Below are positions 1 through 11,639 of a stretch of DNA of 64,000 nucleotides, piece after piece. The DNA is from Mesostigma viride (lineage: Eukaryota; Streptophyta; Mesostigmatophyceae; Mesostigmatales; Mesostigmataceae), in assembly GCA_009746045.1 (NCBI GenBank), contig RPFO01000104.1, positions 2,026,948 to 2,090,947 of the forward strand, written 5' to 3'. Positions within the stretch are counted from its first letter, which is position 1; each line of letters starts with the position of its first letter. The translations under genes were made by a program, and so were the position numbers. The notes beneath the pieces were generated by a model that was not told the origin of the DNA, searched no databases, and worked only from the letters and a program-made list of their open reading frames with translations.

Positions 1-171
1 TTGTCGGATTACTTATCCTATTACTTTCCTGATCACGGAACTGTGGCGCATGTGCTCGGGATATGCAGCTAGTAACGCGGACGCCAGCAGCGCACTCAAC
101 CCTTTGTTACTTGTAAATCATTAGTTGCCCATGGCCCTGTGCCAATACATACGTGGGTCGATACACCGCAG

Positions 172-3100
172 CTACGCGGACGCCAGCAGCGCCCTCGACC
201 TCGACTACGCTTCCGCTGACGTCGCCGACGAAAAAATCGCTTTTCTCGCGCACCTCTCCCGCGCCTTCCGCCGCCAGGACGCCGATTCCGTCCGCCGCAA
301 CGGTTCCACTTCCCCTTGCCGTCGCGAGTTCTCTGACACCGCGTCCGACCTGGGGCACCAGTTCCGGTCCCCCGACCCTGCAGGGTCCCCCCACCTGCGC
401 TCCGCGCTGGCGTCCTACCTGCGGCTGTACTTCCATTGCCCCGTCACCTCGGCGAATGTCTGCGTGCTCCCGTCACGGGTCGCGGCCATGCGGCTGTTTT
501 TGGACATGTACAAGCCGCGCCTGGCGCTGGTGTCGTCGGCGTTGGCCCTGCGGCTGCCGGTTGGGGTGCTGCGGGGGGCGTGGGAGGAGGCAACCGGTGC
601 GTGTGCTAGTATCGAGTGGGAAAATCGACTGGTGTATGTGCAAGTAGAGTGGGAAAATCCACAGGTGGGTGAGCTAGTAGAGTGAGAAATTCTGCACGTG
701 TGTGTTCTAGATGCAAGTATCTATGTGTGGGTGTATGGCTGTTTACCGTTGGTGGTCTATCAGCCTGTGCCACTGTGTGGGGTTTTGGCAGAACCATGCC
801 CATAGCTAGCTATACAAAGCAGTTCAAGATGGACAATTGGTTGGAGAGAGCCGATCGGGGCATCTGCCACAGCACAAATCCATGATGACAAACGCTCCAC
901 AACTAGGGGAGCCTGCTTCTAGATACTTCTAGTATCGAGATTAAGGTTTGGGAAAAAGGGAGGGAAGAAATTTGGGAAGAGGTTTGGGAAAAGGCTTTCG
1001 GGATGAAGGTTTGGGAAAAGGCTTTCAAGATAAGGGTTTGGGGATAGCTCAATAAAGGTGCTGTGTGTGCTGCATGTGCGTGCTGCCTCATTCAAAATGG
1101 CCTTTGCCCACATTCGGCCTTTCCCAGGGTAACCGGCGCGCCACGAAGAGTCACGTTTCGTTTCTTGGGTCGAGTCATAACTTGACATGAGGGAGTTTCA
1201 ACAGTGCCTCCAGGACATGTTGCGTGGGTCAGTGTCGGACGCGGTCGTTGAAAATGCAAGGATCATCACGTTTTGAAAACATGTGTGCGTGTATCATCTT
1301 GGAGAAGGGAATAGGAGGATGTCGTGTTTTCTCGTTTTCCCTTCTTCATAGGAGGATGTCGTGTTTTCTCGTTTTCCCTTCTTCATAGGAGGATGTCGTG
1401 TTTTCTCGTTTTCCCTTCTTGAAGATGTCTTCCAAAGAAGAGAGAGGAAATCACGCCCTCCTTAAGAGTCATCCAAGTTTGAAGCACAGTATCGTTTTTC
1501 TCCCATTTATTTCTTGCCTCTGGTTCTGTTCCCCCCATTTGTGATCCTTTTCTTTCCTTTCTACTCATCCTTCGGTGGGTCTCAGCGCTCGCGGCACCTT
1601 GGGAAGACGTCGGCGGTGACGGTGATGGCCACACGCGCTGGCTGTCGCCACCGGCCACACATGCCAAGCCCTCGGTTGTGTTGGAGGCGCCCGCGACCGC
1701 AGAGCTGCTGGTGCAGCTGATCCAGCGGCTGTGTCCGCAGGTATAGTAAGCCCAGATTGAGCTCGTAATAGGTGTTCCGATATGCTTTGGTATATGGTGC
1801 ACGATATGTAGGCTAGTTGCTGGCGCAGCTGATCCGGCGGCTGTGGCCGCATGCTCGCCAGTATTGGTACCGTATGCCAGTACCATAGTGTATGTTTGGC
1901 GATTGTATGTGGTGTGGTATTATTGGGCGATGCTGATTGAACCGTTGACACCACAAGTGCGCATGTGGAGCGGGATGGGTGCGATGAAATTTTCGATTAC
2001 ATATTCTAAACCTTCCGTTAACGTCGAGATGGTGTTTTGGTCAGGTGATACAGAATGCAATATATCGTGTATATCCCACAAACACCCTGGACGGTCATCG
2101 TGACTTTAAAGTTCAAGCCTTGTTTGTTGGAATACTGCAACAGTACGATGCAGGTTTCTTTCCTGCACTGAACTGGCCACCCTCCCCGCGCGCAAATGTT
2201 CCATCTCAACCCATTTCCTCCCCCCCCCCCATGGTCCCCCTGCCATGGCTATCGTTCCCCCCACCCACCCACCCCACCCACCCACCCCACTCACCACCCA
2301 CCACGACCACCACCGACAACAATCACAAAACCGTTCTCGCCGCATAGGTCGTCATCTGCTGCCTGACCGACTCAGAGGCTCGGGCCCCGGCGTCCTTTGC
2401 TGACATCATCGCCGCCTGCACCGAGGTCGGCGCGCGGCTATTTATAGACATGAGTGAGCAGCTGGACCTCTCCTCCACGCCCGCGCCCAACGGCCTGCTC
2501 CAGCTGATGGCACGGCGCCCGCTGCCGCCCAACGTCACCGTCTTCTGTGGCCTTGTAAAGGACCGGGTGTATAGTGACCTCGAGCTCGCGTTTGTGGTGG
2601 GCGAGAACGCGACCTTCTTGCGACAGCTGGCGGCCGCCACCTCGCTCACCTACGGCGGCACGCCCATCATGTCCCAGGTATACTATAGGTTCTTTGTGTA
2701 TATGTATCATAATGATATAATATATTTATTACATTTTTTGTCTAGTATTGATGTAATATATTTATTACGTGTTTATTTATCTAGTATTGATATTCTCTAT
2801 TTATTACATATTTATTTATCTAGTAATGATATTATATATTTATTACATAGTAGTATTTATTTATCTAGTATTGATATTACCTGTGATTTACATGTAGTTC
2901 GCATGTGACATTGGTATTCCATGACAAGACAAAATTATACGTGATTTGGTGGCATGCTTGTAACGTCTCACGTACACGACAGTTCCTTTCAACCTTGACG
3001 TTGTGGTCCACAGCGCAGTTTTGCAGCGGCACGCCCATCTTGTGGCAACTATGCTACAGGCTGTGTCTGTATAGTGTACTGTGTCTGTACAGTGTGCTAC

Positions 3101-6100
3101 AGGCTGTGTCTGTATAGTTTGCTACAGGCTGTGTCTGTATAGTGTGCTACAGGCTGTGTCTGTATTTGTTCTGTGTCTGTATAGTGTGCTACAGGCTGTG
3201 TCTGTATAGTGTACTGTGCCTGTATAGTGTACTGTGTCTGTATAGTGTACTGTGTCTGTATAGTCTACTGTGTCTGTATAGTGTGCTACAGGCTGTGTCT
3301 GTATAGTGTACTGTGTCTGTATAGTGTGCTACAGGCTGTGTCTGTATAGTGTACTGTGTCTGTATGGTGTGCTACAGGCTGAGTCTGTATAGTGTACTGT
3401 GTCTGTATAGTGTGCTACAGGCTGTGTCTGGATAGTGTACTGTGCCTGTATAGTGTACTGTGTCTGTATAGTGTACTGTGTCTGTATAGTCTACTGTGTC
3501 TGTATAGAGTGCTACAGGCTGTGTCTGTATAGTGTACTGTGTCTGTATGGTGTGCTACAGGCTGAGTCTGTATAGTGTACTGTGTCTGTATAGTGTGCTA
3601 CAGGCTGTGTCTGGATAGTGTACTGTGTCTGTATGGTGTGCTACAGGCTGAGTCTGTATAGTGCACTGTGTCTGTATGGTGTGCTACAGGCTGTGTCTGG
3701 ATAGTGTACTGTGCCTGTATAGTGTACTGTGTCTGTATAGTGGACTGTGTCTGTATAGTGTACTGTGTCTGTATGGTGTGCTACAGGCTGTGTCTGGATA
3801 GTGCACTGTGTCTGTATAGTGTGCTACAGGCTGTGTCTGTATAGTGTACTGTGTCTGTATAGTGTGCTACAGGCTGTGTCTGTATAGTGCACTGTGTCTG
3901 TATGGTGTGCTACAGGCTGTGTCTGGATAGTGTACTGTGCCTGTATAGTGTACTGTGTCTGTATAGTGGACTGTGTCTGTATAGTGTACTGTGTCTGGAT
4001 AGTGTGCTACAGGCTGAGTCTGTATAGTGCACTGTGTCTGTATGGTGTGCTACAGGCTGTGTCTGGATAGTGTACTGTGCCTGTATAGTGTACTGTGTCT
4101 GTATAGTGGACTGTGTCTGTATAGTGTACTGTGTCTGTATGGTGTGCTACAGGCTGAGTCTGTATAGTGTACTGTGTCTGTATGGTGTGCTACAGGCTGT
4201 GTCTGTATAGTGTACTGTGTCTGTATAGTGGACTGTGTCTGTATAGTGTACTGTGTCTGTATGGTGTGCTACAGGCTGAGTCTGTATAGTGTACTGTGTC
4301 TGTATGGTGTGCTACAGGCTGTGTCTGTATAGTGTACTGTGTCTGTATAGTGTACTGTGTCTGGATAGTGTGCTACAGGCTGTATCTGTATAGCGTACTG
4401 TGTCTGTATGGTGTGCTACAGGCTGTGTCTGGATAGTGCACTGTGCCTGTATTGTGTACTGTGTCTGTATAGTGTACTGTGTCTGTATAGTTTGCTACAG
4501 GCTGTGTCTGTGTAGTGTACTGTGTCTGTATAGTGTACCGTGTCGGTATAGGCTGGCGTACTTTAGATCCATCATGTTTTGGGCCTGGAAATGCAGATGA
4601 TCGCGCTGACGATGCACACATGACCCCCTTTCTGCCATCCCCACACACAGGTCTATTACCACGCGATGATTGCCGAAATGCTCCACTTCCAAATCGAGAG
4701 GGGCACACGCGCGCAGCCCCGACCACTCGTCGAGGAGGGAGAGGAGGAGGAGCAGAGGGTGGAGAACCAGCCACACGTACTGCCATCTGCGTCATCATCG
4801 GAGACTACACCCTTCAGGCCCGCTTTCATCGGGCTGGATCCGCAGATTCAGCACGCGTTGGCGCTGGGCCAGGGGCAGGGGAAGGGGTGCTGTTCGAGGG
4901 GCTGCGGCCATGGAAAGCCATCATCGCTTGGCCTTGCACCTGCACGGACTGCCGACACCTCTCCTCTCGCAGCAACCGCATTTTCCATGACGGACCAACC
5001 TCATGACAACCTGCCAGCCGCAGTCAATGTGCCACCCAAGGACTCCTCGGCAGCTAGCCGCCGCGCCGCAGCAGCAAATGGCAGCGACCTGGCTGTCAAG
5101 CGCGGGAATAATGTTCGTCATCCTCAACATTGCCTGTATGATGGGGGCATCGAGGACGAGGACAGCGCCGGCCTGCCCACCCCGCCCGAGATCCGCTGCG
5201 CGCTGTTCGAGTCCTTTGCGCGCCGTATAGTGGGTGAGGCGGAGGCAGACCCGTCCACCGAGGTCCTCCGCTTCTTAGAGCTGCACCTGGGCTACGGATG
5301 CCTCGGCGAATACGACGCGGTGGTGCCAGCTGGAAGAACATTGGGGGCGGTGCCGGGTGGGCCGCCGATGCACGGGCACACCCACCACGCCCACGCACAC
5401 ACCCACCACGCCCGCAGTGCGCCTGGGGAGGGGCCAGCGGGCGCATCTCATGGGGGGGGCCATTGGGCAGGTCATTCGCACGGGCATGGGCACGGGCACG
5501 GGCACGGGCACGGGCAGGGGCATGGGGGCAAGCCTCATGGTTGGGGAGGCCTGGAAGGGCCGACCTTCTACCCTTCTTCCTCCTCCTGCTCGGCGGCAGG
5601 ACAGCGACCGGTGGCACCGACGCAGGCAACCACTAGAACGAGTGGAGACGGTCTGGTCCCAGCGAGCGGGGCTGCAGCTGTGGGGGCAGGGATGGGGGCA
5701 GCCAGGTCAGGGGTGGTAGGAGGGCCGACCGTGGGTACATCCGGAGCCGGGCTAGTCGGAATAGCGGCAGGAGCTGGGGTAGGAGGAGGAGCAACTGCCG
5801 GCGGGCTATCGCTATCTGGGAATGCCAGTAGCGGCGCGGTCAGCGTGGTGCTACCCCCTGTGCAGTGCGTGTACGGGAGCGGCGCCACCTGTCTGCTGGC
5901 GGACGTCTTCTCGGCGTGTGCGGCTGAGCGGGGCGTGCTCCTGCTGCCACCTGGCACCCCCATGGGCGTGCAGGGGGTCGCGGCGTTTGCGGGTGTTGCG
6001 TGTGTCGGGATTAGAGGAGGTGGAGGAGGAGGGGGTAGTGCTGGTGATGCTACTGCTGGGGCTGCTGCTGCTGCTGATGGCCACGGTGGGGCGTCCTCCT

Positions 6101-9100
6101 CCTATGGGGTCATGTCGGGTCCAGTCCCGGATGACGGGGTCATCAAGGGCGCGGTTGGTGGTGGGGACAGCGGCAGCGGCGGTGCTGCCGGCGGTCCGAC
6201 GGCTATCAAGCTCTCTCAGAAGCTGACGGCCGAGCTCCTGGATCGCGCGTTCCAAGAGGTCCAATCGAGGACGTGTCGCTTGGCGTCCTATTATGCTCGG
6301 GAGGCCCACTCCTATACAGACAGGGCTGCTCATCCTGCCAACGATGGCAGTGCCGGGACCGCCGCTGGCATCAGCAAGCGGGATGGTTTTGTGGCTGAAT
6401 CAGGAGACAAGATTACTTTTGTCGGCGGCAACAGGAAAGGGCAGCCGGCGGAGCCCCGGCCGCTCTGGCTGTACTTGCCGCTTCCCTCCGTGCCCTCCAC
6501 GGGCGAAGCCTACACCGCGGCCGAGCTGAGGGCCCTCGTGCACACTTGCGTACGGCACTCTGCCCGCCTGGTCGTCGACGTCACCCACCTGGGACTTGGC
6601 TTCGGTCTGGCGTCCGCAACTAGCGCGGGCGCTGCCCTGCCGGCCACGATGGGCGCTGCCCCGCTGCCGGGGGCTACTTCGTACGGTATTGCCGCTGCCC
6701 TGCCAGGGGCGGCCACCACGCAGCGGAACTCTTTGCCAGGATCAAGCGAGGGAGTGAGCTCTGGCTCTGCTGCATCGCTCAGTGGCGCGAGTCTGGGTTC
6801 TGACCTTCACCTGTCGAGGGGAGAGGGTGGTGGTGCCGCTCTCCCAGGGGGCGAGGTGACCAAGGTGGGAATGCTGACGGGGGGTCCCTGGGAGGGTGCC
6901 GACCGCTACCTGCTAGACGAGTACCTGCACGGGGGGGTGGTCACACCCTCGGTGGGCCTCTTGGCGGCCCCATCCCCCGAGGGCACCCCATCCTTGGGCC
7001 TATTGGCGGCGGGGCCCGATGCCCCAGCTGTTCTTGGGTTGGCGTCTGCGGGGGCGCTACCGGCTGCCAGCAGTGCCTCTTCGCTGTCCCAGTCTGACGG
7101 CGAGCCTCCCTGCACCTCTGAGTCTGCGTCGGATTGGGAGATGAGCCGTGGCGGCGGTGGCGGCGGCGGCGGTGCCGTTGGTGGTGACGGGTGTCCCAAG
7201 CCGCGCCCCCGAGTGGGTGGTGGTGCTGGTGGTAGGAATGACGCGGCATCTCAATCGGCGGCGGACCGTGGGGCATCAAGGATGGGAAACCCGGATGAGG
7301 CGACGCCTGATGATGAGACGACGGACGGTGGGGCAGCAGACAACATGCATGGGGCGCCAGGCATGCGCGCGGCCGCCGGCGTGCGCGAGGCGCTGCGCTG
7401 CCCCCACGTGGTGGTGGTGGGTGACGTGGGCCAGCGGCTGTCCTGCCAGGGACTCATGTTCGGGTTCGCGCTGACCAGGGACGCCGCGCTGGCGGCCTAT
7501 TTGCGCGAGCGCTGCGTCTCGGCGCCGCACGCGACGACGATGTATGCCATGCGCAAGGTTCTCGGCTGGCTGGTGGCCGAGGTGAGTTGTTTGTATTTAT
7601 TGATATGGCTTGTTTGCTAATATGAATAGCAGCTACGATGTATGAGATGAGGAAGGTGTGCGGCCATCGGTGGCTGAGGTACGAATTAAATTATATTATA
7701 ACATTAAATTATATTATAACATGACTCCGTTGGGAGATCATGTAGAGGTACGAATGGTTCCTATATACTACTATGGTTTCCTTATCCATACTTCACCTAT
7801 CTACATGGTCTCTCTATCTGTGGTCTCCCTATGAGAGGCGACAATGTAGATAGGGATGGTCGCTCCATGGGATGGTCTCTCTATCTGTGGTCTCCCTATG
7901 AGAGGCTACAATGTAGATAGGGATGGTCTCTCTATCTGTGGTCTCCCATGGTCTCTCCATCTGTGGTCTCCCTATCTTCATGGTTTCAGTGCATGTGGTA
8001 GCAGTTAAGATGTGCACGATGCGCAGCGCGCTCACGTGGCTGGTGGCAGAGGTGGTTGTTTCTTATCTACCTAGTATTGAGATAAGGAATAGGCGCTAAA
8101 GGCTTCGCCTCTCTCAGCTGATGGCAGAGCTGAGGGCATAGCTTATTTGCCTATGTCTGCTAGTCTATTGCTTTATCTAGGCCCGCGGGCTTACGATTTG
8201 ATTAAGGTGCTCGGGCGGCTAGCCGTAGAGGTTCAAGCGGCTAGCGAGTTGAGAAATAACTCTGTGATAAATAAGGGCTTAAAAGGTATGCCTAAAAACC
8301 AGCGTTCGCGGTTGGTGTGGTCTCTCACACCTATTTATGGTGAAACATATGAACCCAGTTGACATGAACCCAGAATTGATGGACCCAGTTGACATGAACC
8401 TGGCAGTTGACATGAACCCAATGGACATGCCATGCACCCATTTAATGACCTTTTAAGCATCGGTGTCTCTGGTTTCTGTGATCTCACTCGTCTCCTTATG
8501 TGTCCATCCTATTTAGGTATTACTGAATCATTTCAATCGTTTCGCTCGCCTGGTTAACACCTTGCCTGATATCTTGCTTTCGTTTACTTCACGGCATGCC
8601 GCACACAACCCAACTGCTCTCCCTACTGCGATCCCCCCACCAGACATCCAGCCTCCGCCGCCGCCTGGCCACCAACCTGGACATGCTGGCATCCCGCACC
8701 GCCGCCCTCACCACAGCCCTCACGTGTGCGGGATGGGAAGTTCCTCGTCCATCCTGCGGGCTCTACCTGGTCGCACGGCCCATGCTGGGAGAGAGCCCCG
8801 ACGTGCCACAGCCGACGGCACTTGATGGGCAGCTCTCTTACCCTCTGGCCCATGTCACATCGCCAGCATTATCCCCATCCCTCGATTGTACAGAAACCAC
8901 CTCAGGAGCGGGCGCTGCTAGCGGCCCGCAGCCGGGCAGCCAGGGAGACAGGGTCCCCCCCGCTGGCTCACAAGCGCAGCAAGGGGAGGATCGCGAGATG
9001 ACAGGTGGCGCCGGCTCGGACGCTGACCCGGCAGCGGTGGCCATGGTCACACCAGCTGGTGCACACGCGGCGCTCCTGGCGAAGACGTGGAGGGCGACGG

Positions 9101-9667
9101 GGCTTGGGCCGGCCTCGCTGGCTACGGCTCCTTTGTTTCTGGGTTTACCACATGACGTCTGCCGGTGGGTGATTGATCTCTTCTGATTGTCAGACGTTGC
9201 ATGCGTGGAAAAACCCTGGGCACCGTAGCAAGCAGGGAAAAGGATCAACACCAATGCGGGGACTACCAACAGTTCCTGGAGCGGATCAACGCCACGGCAT
9301 CAACCCCACGTTGTTGTTATCAATCGTTGTCACTGATCGATCCCCGCATTGGTTTTGATGCGGATCCCTCTTGCCTGCGGTGGGTAATTTGATGTGGGGT
9401 CGACGGGGTGGCGTTGATCGATGGACAGTCAAAGGGGCCTCCTATAGTTGGCCGTCCTCGTCATTGTACACGCACTTCGTGTAAGTCTGATTGCTTTGTC
9501 TGGGGACTGATCTGTCGTGTTGATAACAGCATGCATCCCGACCCCATTTCTCCGGTCGCGTGCTTCACTGCCTGCTCTCGTTCACGTGCAGGTTTCCTCT
9601 CTGCCTGGACAGTGACAAGTTTGACCAGCTGCTGCGCTCGATCAGGGAAGGGTTCCGTCCGCTGTGA
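172..9667 (+). CDS. MMT: Methionine S-methyltransferase, C-terminal aminotransferase-like part (5' end outside window)
   Basis: Six exons join in phase: 172-596, 1586-1740, 2348-2677, 4651-7581, 8644-9164, 9592-9667, all GT-AG, stop TGA 9665-9667. In plants MMT turns methionine plus SAM into S-methylmethionine. Blocks I match to plant MMT from memory, in the same order: DYASADVADEKIAFLAHL, VLPSRVAAMRLF, VVLEAPATAELLVQLI, LFIDMSEQLDLSS, CGLVKDRVYSDLELAFVV, VYYHAMIAEMLHFQ, IRCALFESFARRIVGEAE, LVVDVTHLGLGFG, HATTMYAMRKVLGWL, CAGWEVPRPSCGLYLV and the last exon FPLCLDSDKFDQLLRSI. The SAM-dependent methyltransferase half must lie before base 1, and the 5' edge of the first exon (AG at 170-171) is the least sure border. 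The visible part is about 1,480 residues, longer than a whole plant MMT (about 1,070), because exon 4 carries long Gly/Ala/Ser/His-rich inserts. No lysine is seen at the usual PLP site (VVVVGDVGQRLSCQGLMFGF), in line with a non-catalytic domain. Spacing, order and phase make the call firm. Confidence 0.88.
597..720 (+). repeat. About 34-bp tandem repeat starting at the MMT exon 1 donor
   Basis: Three decayed units follow the exon 1 donor. Each begins GGTG..TG.GC(T/A)AGTA and holds GAGTG(G/A)GAAA. The first unit contains the real donor GTGCGT at 597; the next two carry donor-like GTATGT and GTGGGT at the same place in the unit. Confidence 0.6.
1311..1423 (+). repeat. 37-bp tandem repeat, three copies, MMT intron 1
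   Basis: Three near-identical 37-bp units beginning ATAGGAGGATGTCGTG stand side by side within intron 1. No coding role is seen. Confidence 0.85.
2700..2895 (+). repeat. AT-rich tandem repeat, MMT intron 3
   Basis: Units of about 38-40 bp built on TTTATTTATCTAGTATTGAT repeat four to five times just after the exon 3 donor. They are much more AT-rich than the flanking exons. Confidence 0.7.
3045..4560 (+). repeat. 1.5-kb minisatellite in MMT intron 3
   Basis: A long array built from two modules, GTGTGCTACAGGCTG and TGTCTGTATAGTGTACTG, with higher-order blocks of mixed length. It ends about 90 bp before exon 4. Open frames across it are repeat artefacts. Its left edge runs on from a decayed copy of the end of exon 3 (3027-3065). 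Confidence 0.95.
7630..8240 (+). repeat. Three decayed copies of the 3' end of MMT exon 4, inside intron 4
   Basis: The exon end reads MYAMRKVLGWLVAE then GTGAGT. Copies lie near 7632-7675 (MYEMRKVCG, then GAG-GTACG), 8007-8050 (MCTMRSALTWLVAE, then GTGGTT) and 8190-8235 (YDLIKVLGRLAVE, then GTTCAA). Each has an AG just upstream and a GT at the place of the real donor. Between them, 7800-7985 holds a separate tandem repeat built on GGTCTCTCTATCTGTGGTCT, and 8345-8435 one built on GTTGACATGAACCCA. Confidence 0.7.
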
Positions 9668-10693
9668 TGCGACCGCAATCAGTTCCGATTGGTCATGCAG
9701 TACATGCATGCCGGCCTTTAGGAATCTGAATGTGGTAAAAAAGGGTGGCCGAGCATGTAAATACGTGGCCGAGTAGACAGCAGACATATCGCAGTGCCCA
9801 TGCACGCGTACAGCCTCTCATGCTGGGTACAAGGGTTGAGGCAGTCCCCGCAAGTGCTGGTCGCGTGTGAGTTTTGATTTCCAAGGAAATGGTCTTATCG
9901 AACTTGCAAGCTGGCAAGCTGCACTAGCCCGACCTGGTGCTATACGTGGCGGCAATTTGATTTTTGTAAGCAAGAGTGCACTTTGAATCCCCTTCTAGTC
10001 CTCGAAGGGGTGCATGGTGTGCTTTTACACTTGCTAGCAGTAGGCCAGCTGCCGTGGCAAACTAGCCGCTATAAGCACGGGCCGGCTCGGAAGCACGGGA
10101 GCAGTGGATAGCTGGGTGTCCACCCACTGTCAGTTTGTTAGGTGCTTGACATTGAGCTGGCCATATCCATGGAGGATTTAGTACAATTGTACATATTAGA
10201 GTTACAAGAAGGCAGGCAGAAACCGTCTATTGAAACTGCACATAGATATAGCTGGCAACTCTGGCGTACATGTAGTGGATTGAAGGATCGACCACTCCCA
10301 GTTTTGCCACAAATATGCCAGCGGGACCCCTAGATAGTTGTACATATTACATTCGTTAAGTTGTCTATCTTGGATATTGTACATGGAAATCTAAACAGTT
10401 GGATCTATCGATCGTATATCTCAGTTATATATCCGTGCCTATTTGAAATACACAAAAGCCATCGGATATATTTATTGTTTCCTCACGTCTCCATAGCAAT
10501 GCAATGCTCACACGGGACATATTGCACCCACAGGGGATACCCCGGAACGTTTAGTTACACAGGTCCGATCGAGCACCCTGTGCAGGCATGCCTGTGGCGT
10601 GAGGGATCAAAGGCCGGGGGGTCTCTGCCACCCTACTACCCGTACGTTGTGCACTTAGGTGCTCCGTGACTCGGACCCAACGGGAGCACGTGT
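9668..10693. other. Intergenic stretch, nothing recognised
   Basis: After the MMT stop I see no open frame with protein-like composition, no tRNA and no clear repeat. It reaches the 5' edge of the LINE fragment at about 10,694. Confidence 0.5.
9756..9760 (+). other. Possible poly(A) signal TGTAA after MMT
   Basis: TGTAA lies 88 bases after the MMT stop. This pentamer is the common poly(A) signal of chlorophyte algae. A five-base motif is weak on its own; position and spacing are what support it. Confidence 0.35.
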
Positions 10694-11635
10694 TGGGATG
10701 TATCCCACTCCGCCTCTTAGACGACACCGAGGTCAACGTACTGTAACCCTACTTCAGGCCGCTTCAAGCTGCTCGGCAGTTAGCTTCCCGACTGCGAGGA
10801 CGACCTGACGACACGGCTAGGCATGGCGTGGGCGCAACTCCATGACCACCGCCGCTGGTGGAGCAACCCCGCCCTACCCCGGCTCGTCAAGCGTGACCTC
10901 TTCAAGGTCGTAGTACCTCATTCTGACGATCCGGCCTGACCTACGGCGCCGAGACTTGGACACTGGCGCAGGAGCTGGAGCAACGACTCGACGGCAACGT
11001 CACCAAGATGCTGCCGCAAGGCCCTTAACCTCCCCTGTGGTTTGCACATTAGTCATGAGGATTTGTACGCTGATTTGCCCTATGTTTCCCACATTAGGCA
11101 CAGGCGCCTGGGCCTAGCCGGGCGGCACCTGGCCCGCGCCGATCAGGTCGACACATATCCGATACGGGCTAGCTGGAATCAAGCCCGCCCAGCATGGACG
11201 TTATGTCCTCACCTGGCGTGCCTCAGGCCGCGCGCGGCAGGGCCGCCACCCGTAGACTTTCCGTGAAAGACACTGACTAGGCATGGACATGTGCTACCCT
11301 AGACGAGACGGGCTCACACCCGGGCAGCCTCCTGGTTTGTCTGTAATATGGATCGAGATTCGAGGCAGATGGTACGCAAGGATATATCTATTACTTGCAC
11401 CACCTATAGAAGATGGCAAGTAGTGATGAAGGAGACCACCCCCAAGTCTCAGGGGGCTCCGCGTGTTACCGCGTATGGCATTCATAGCGATTCGGGTCAT
11501 GGTGCCCACATCCCTGTACGGCAACTAGGACCTAGATAGCTTTACATCATCCATGCACTCCATCCCATGTTCCCCTCCCACTGAGGACTTATGCTCACGC
11601 GTGACGCAGTCACGTGTCTACTAATTAATATACCA
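10694..11635 (+). mobile_element. 3' fragment of an APE-type LINE (same family as 43.2-45.8 kb)
   Basis: The DNA runs alongside 44,957-45,825 with scattered substitutions and small gaps: the CGCCTCTTAGACGA start, the HISHEDLYADLPYVSH block, the CCACTGAGGACTTATGCTCACG 3' flank and the TTAAT tail are shared. Only the end of the reverse-transcriptase ORF and the 3' UTR remain, and the frame is broken many times, so this is a dead 5'-truncated copy. Confidence 0.85.
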
Positions 11636-11639
11636 TATC

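Noticed and set aside
1187-1277. Small ORF inside MMT intron 1
   Set aside because: Thirty codons, no likeness to MMT and not needed for phase between exons 1 and 2.
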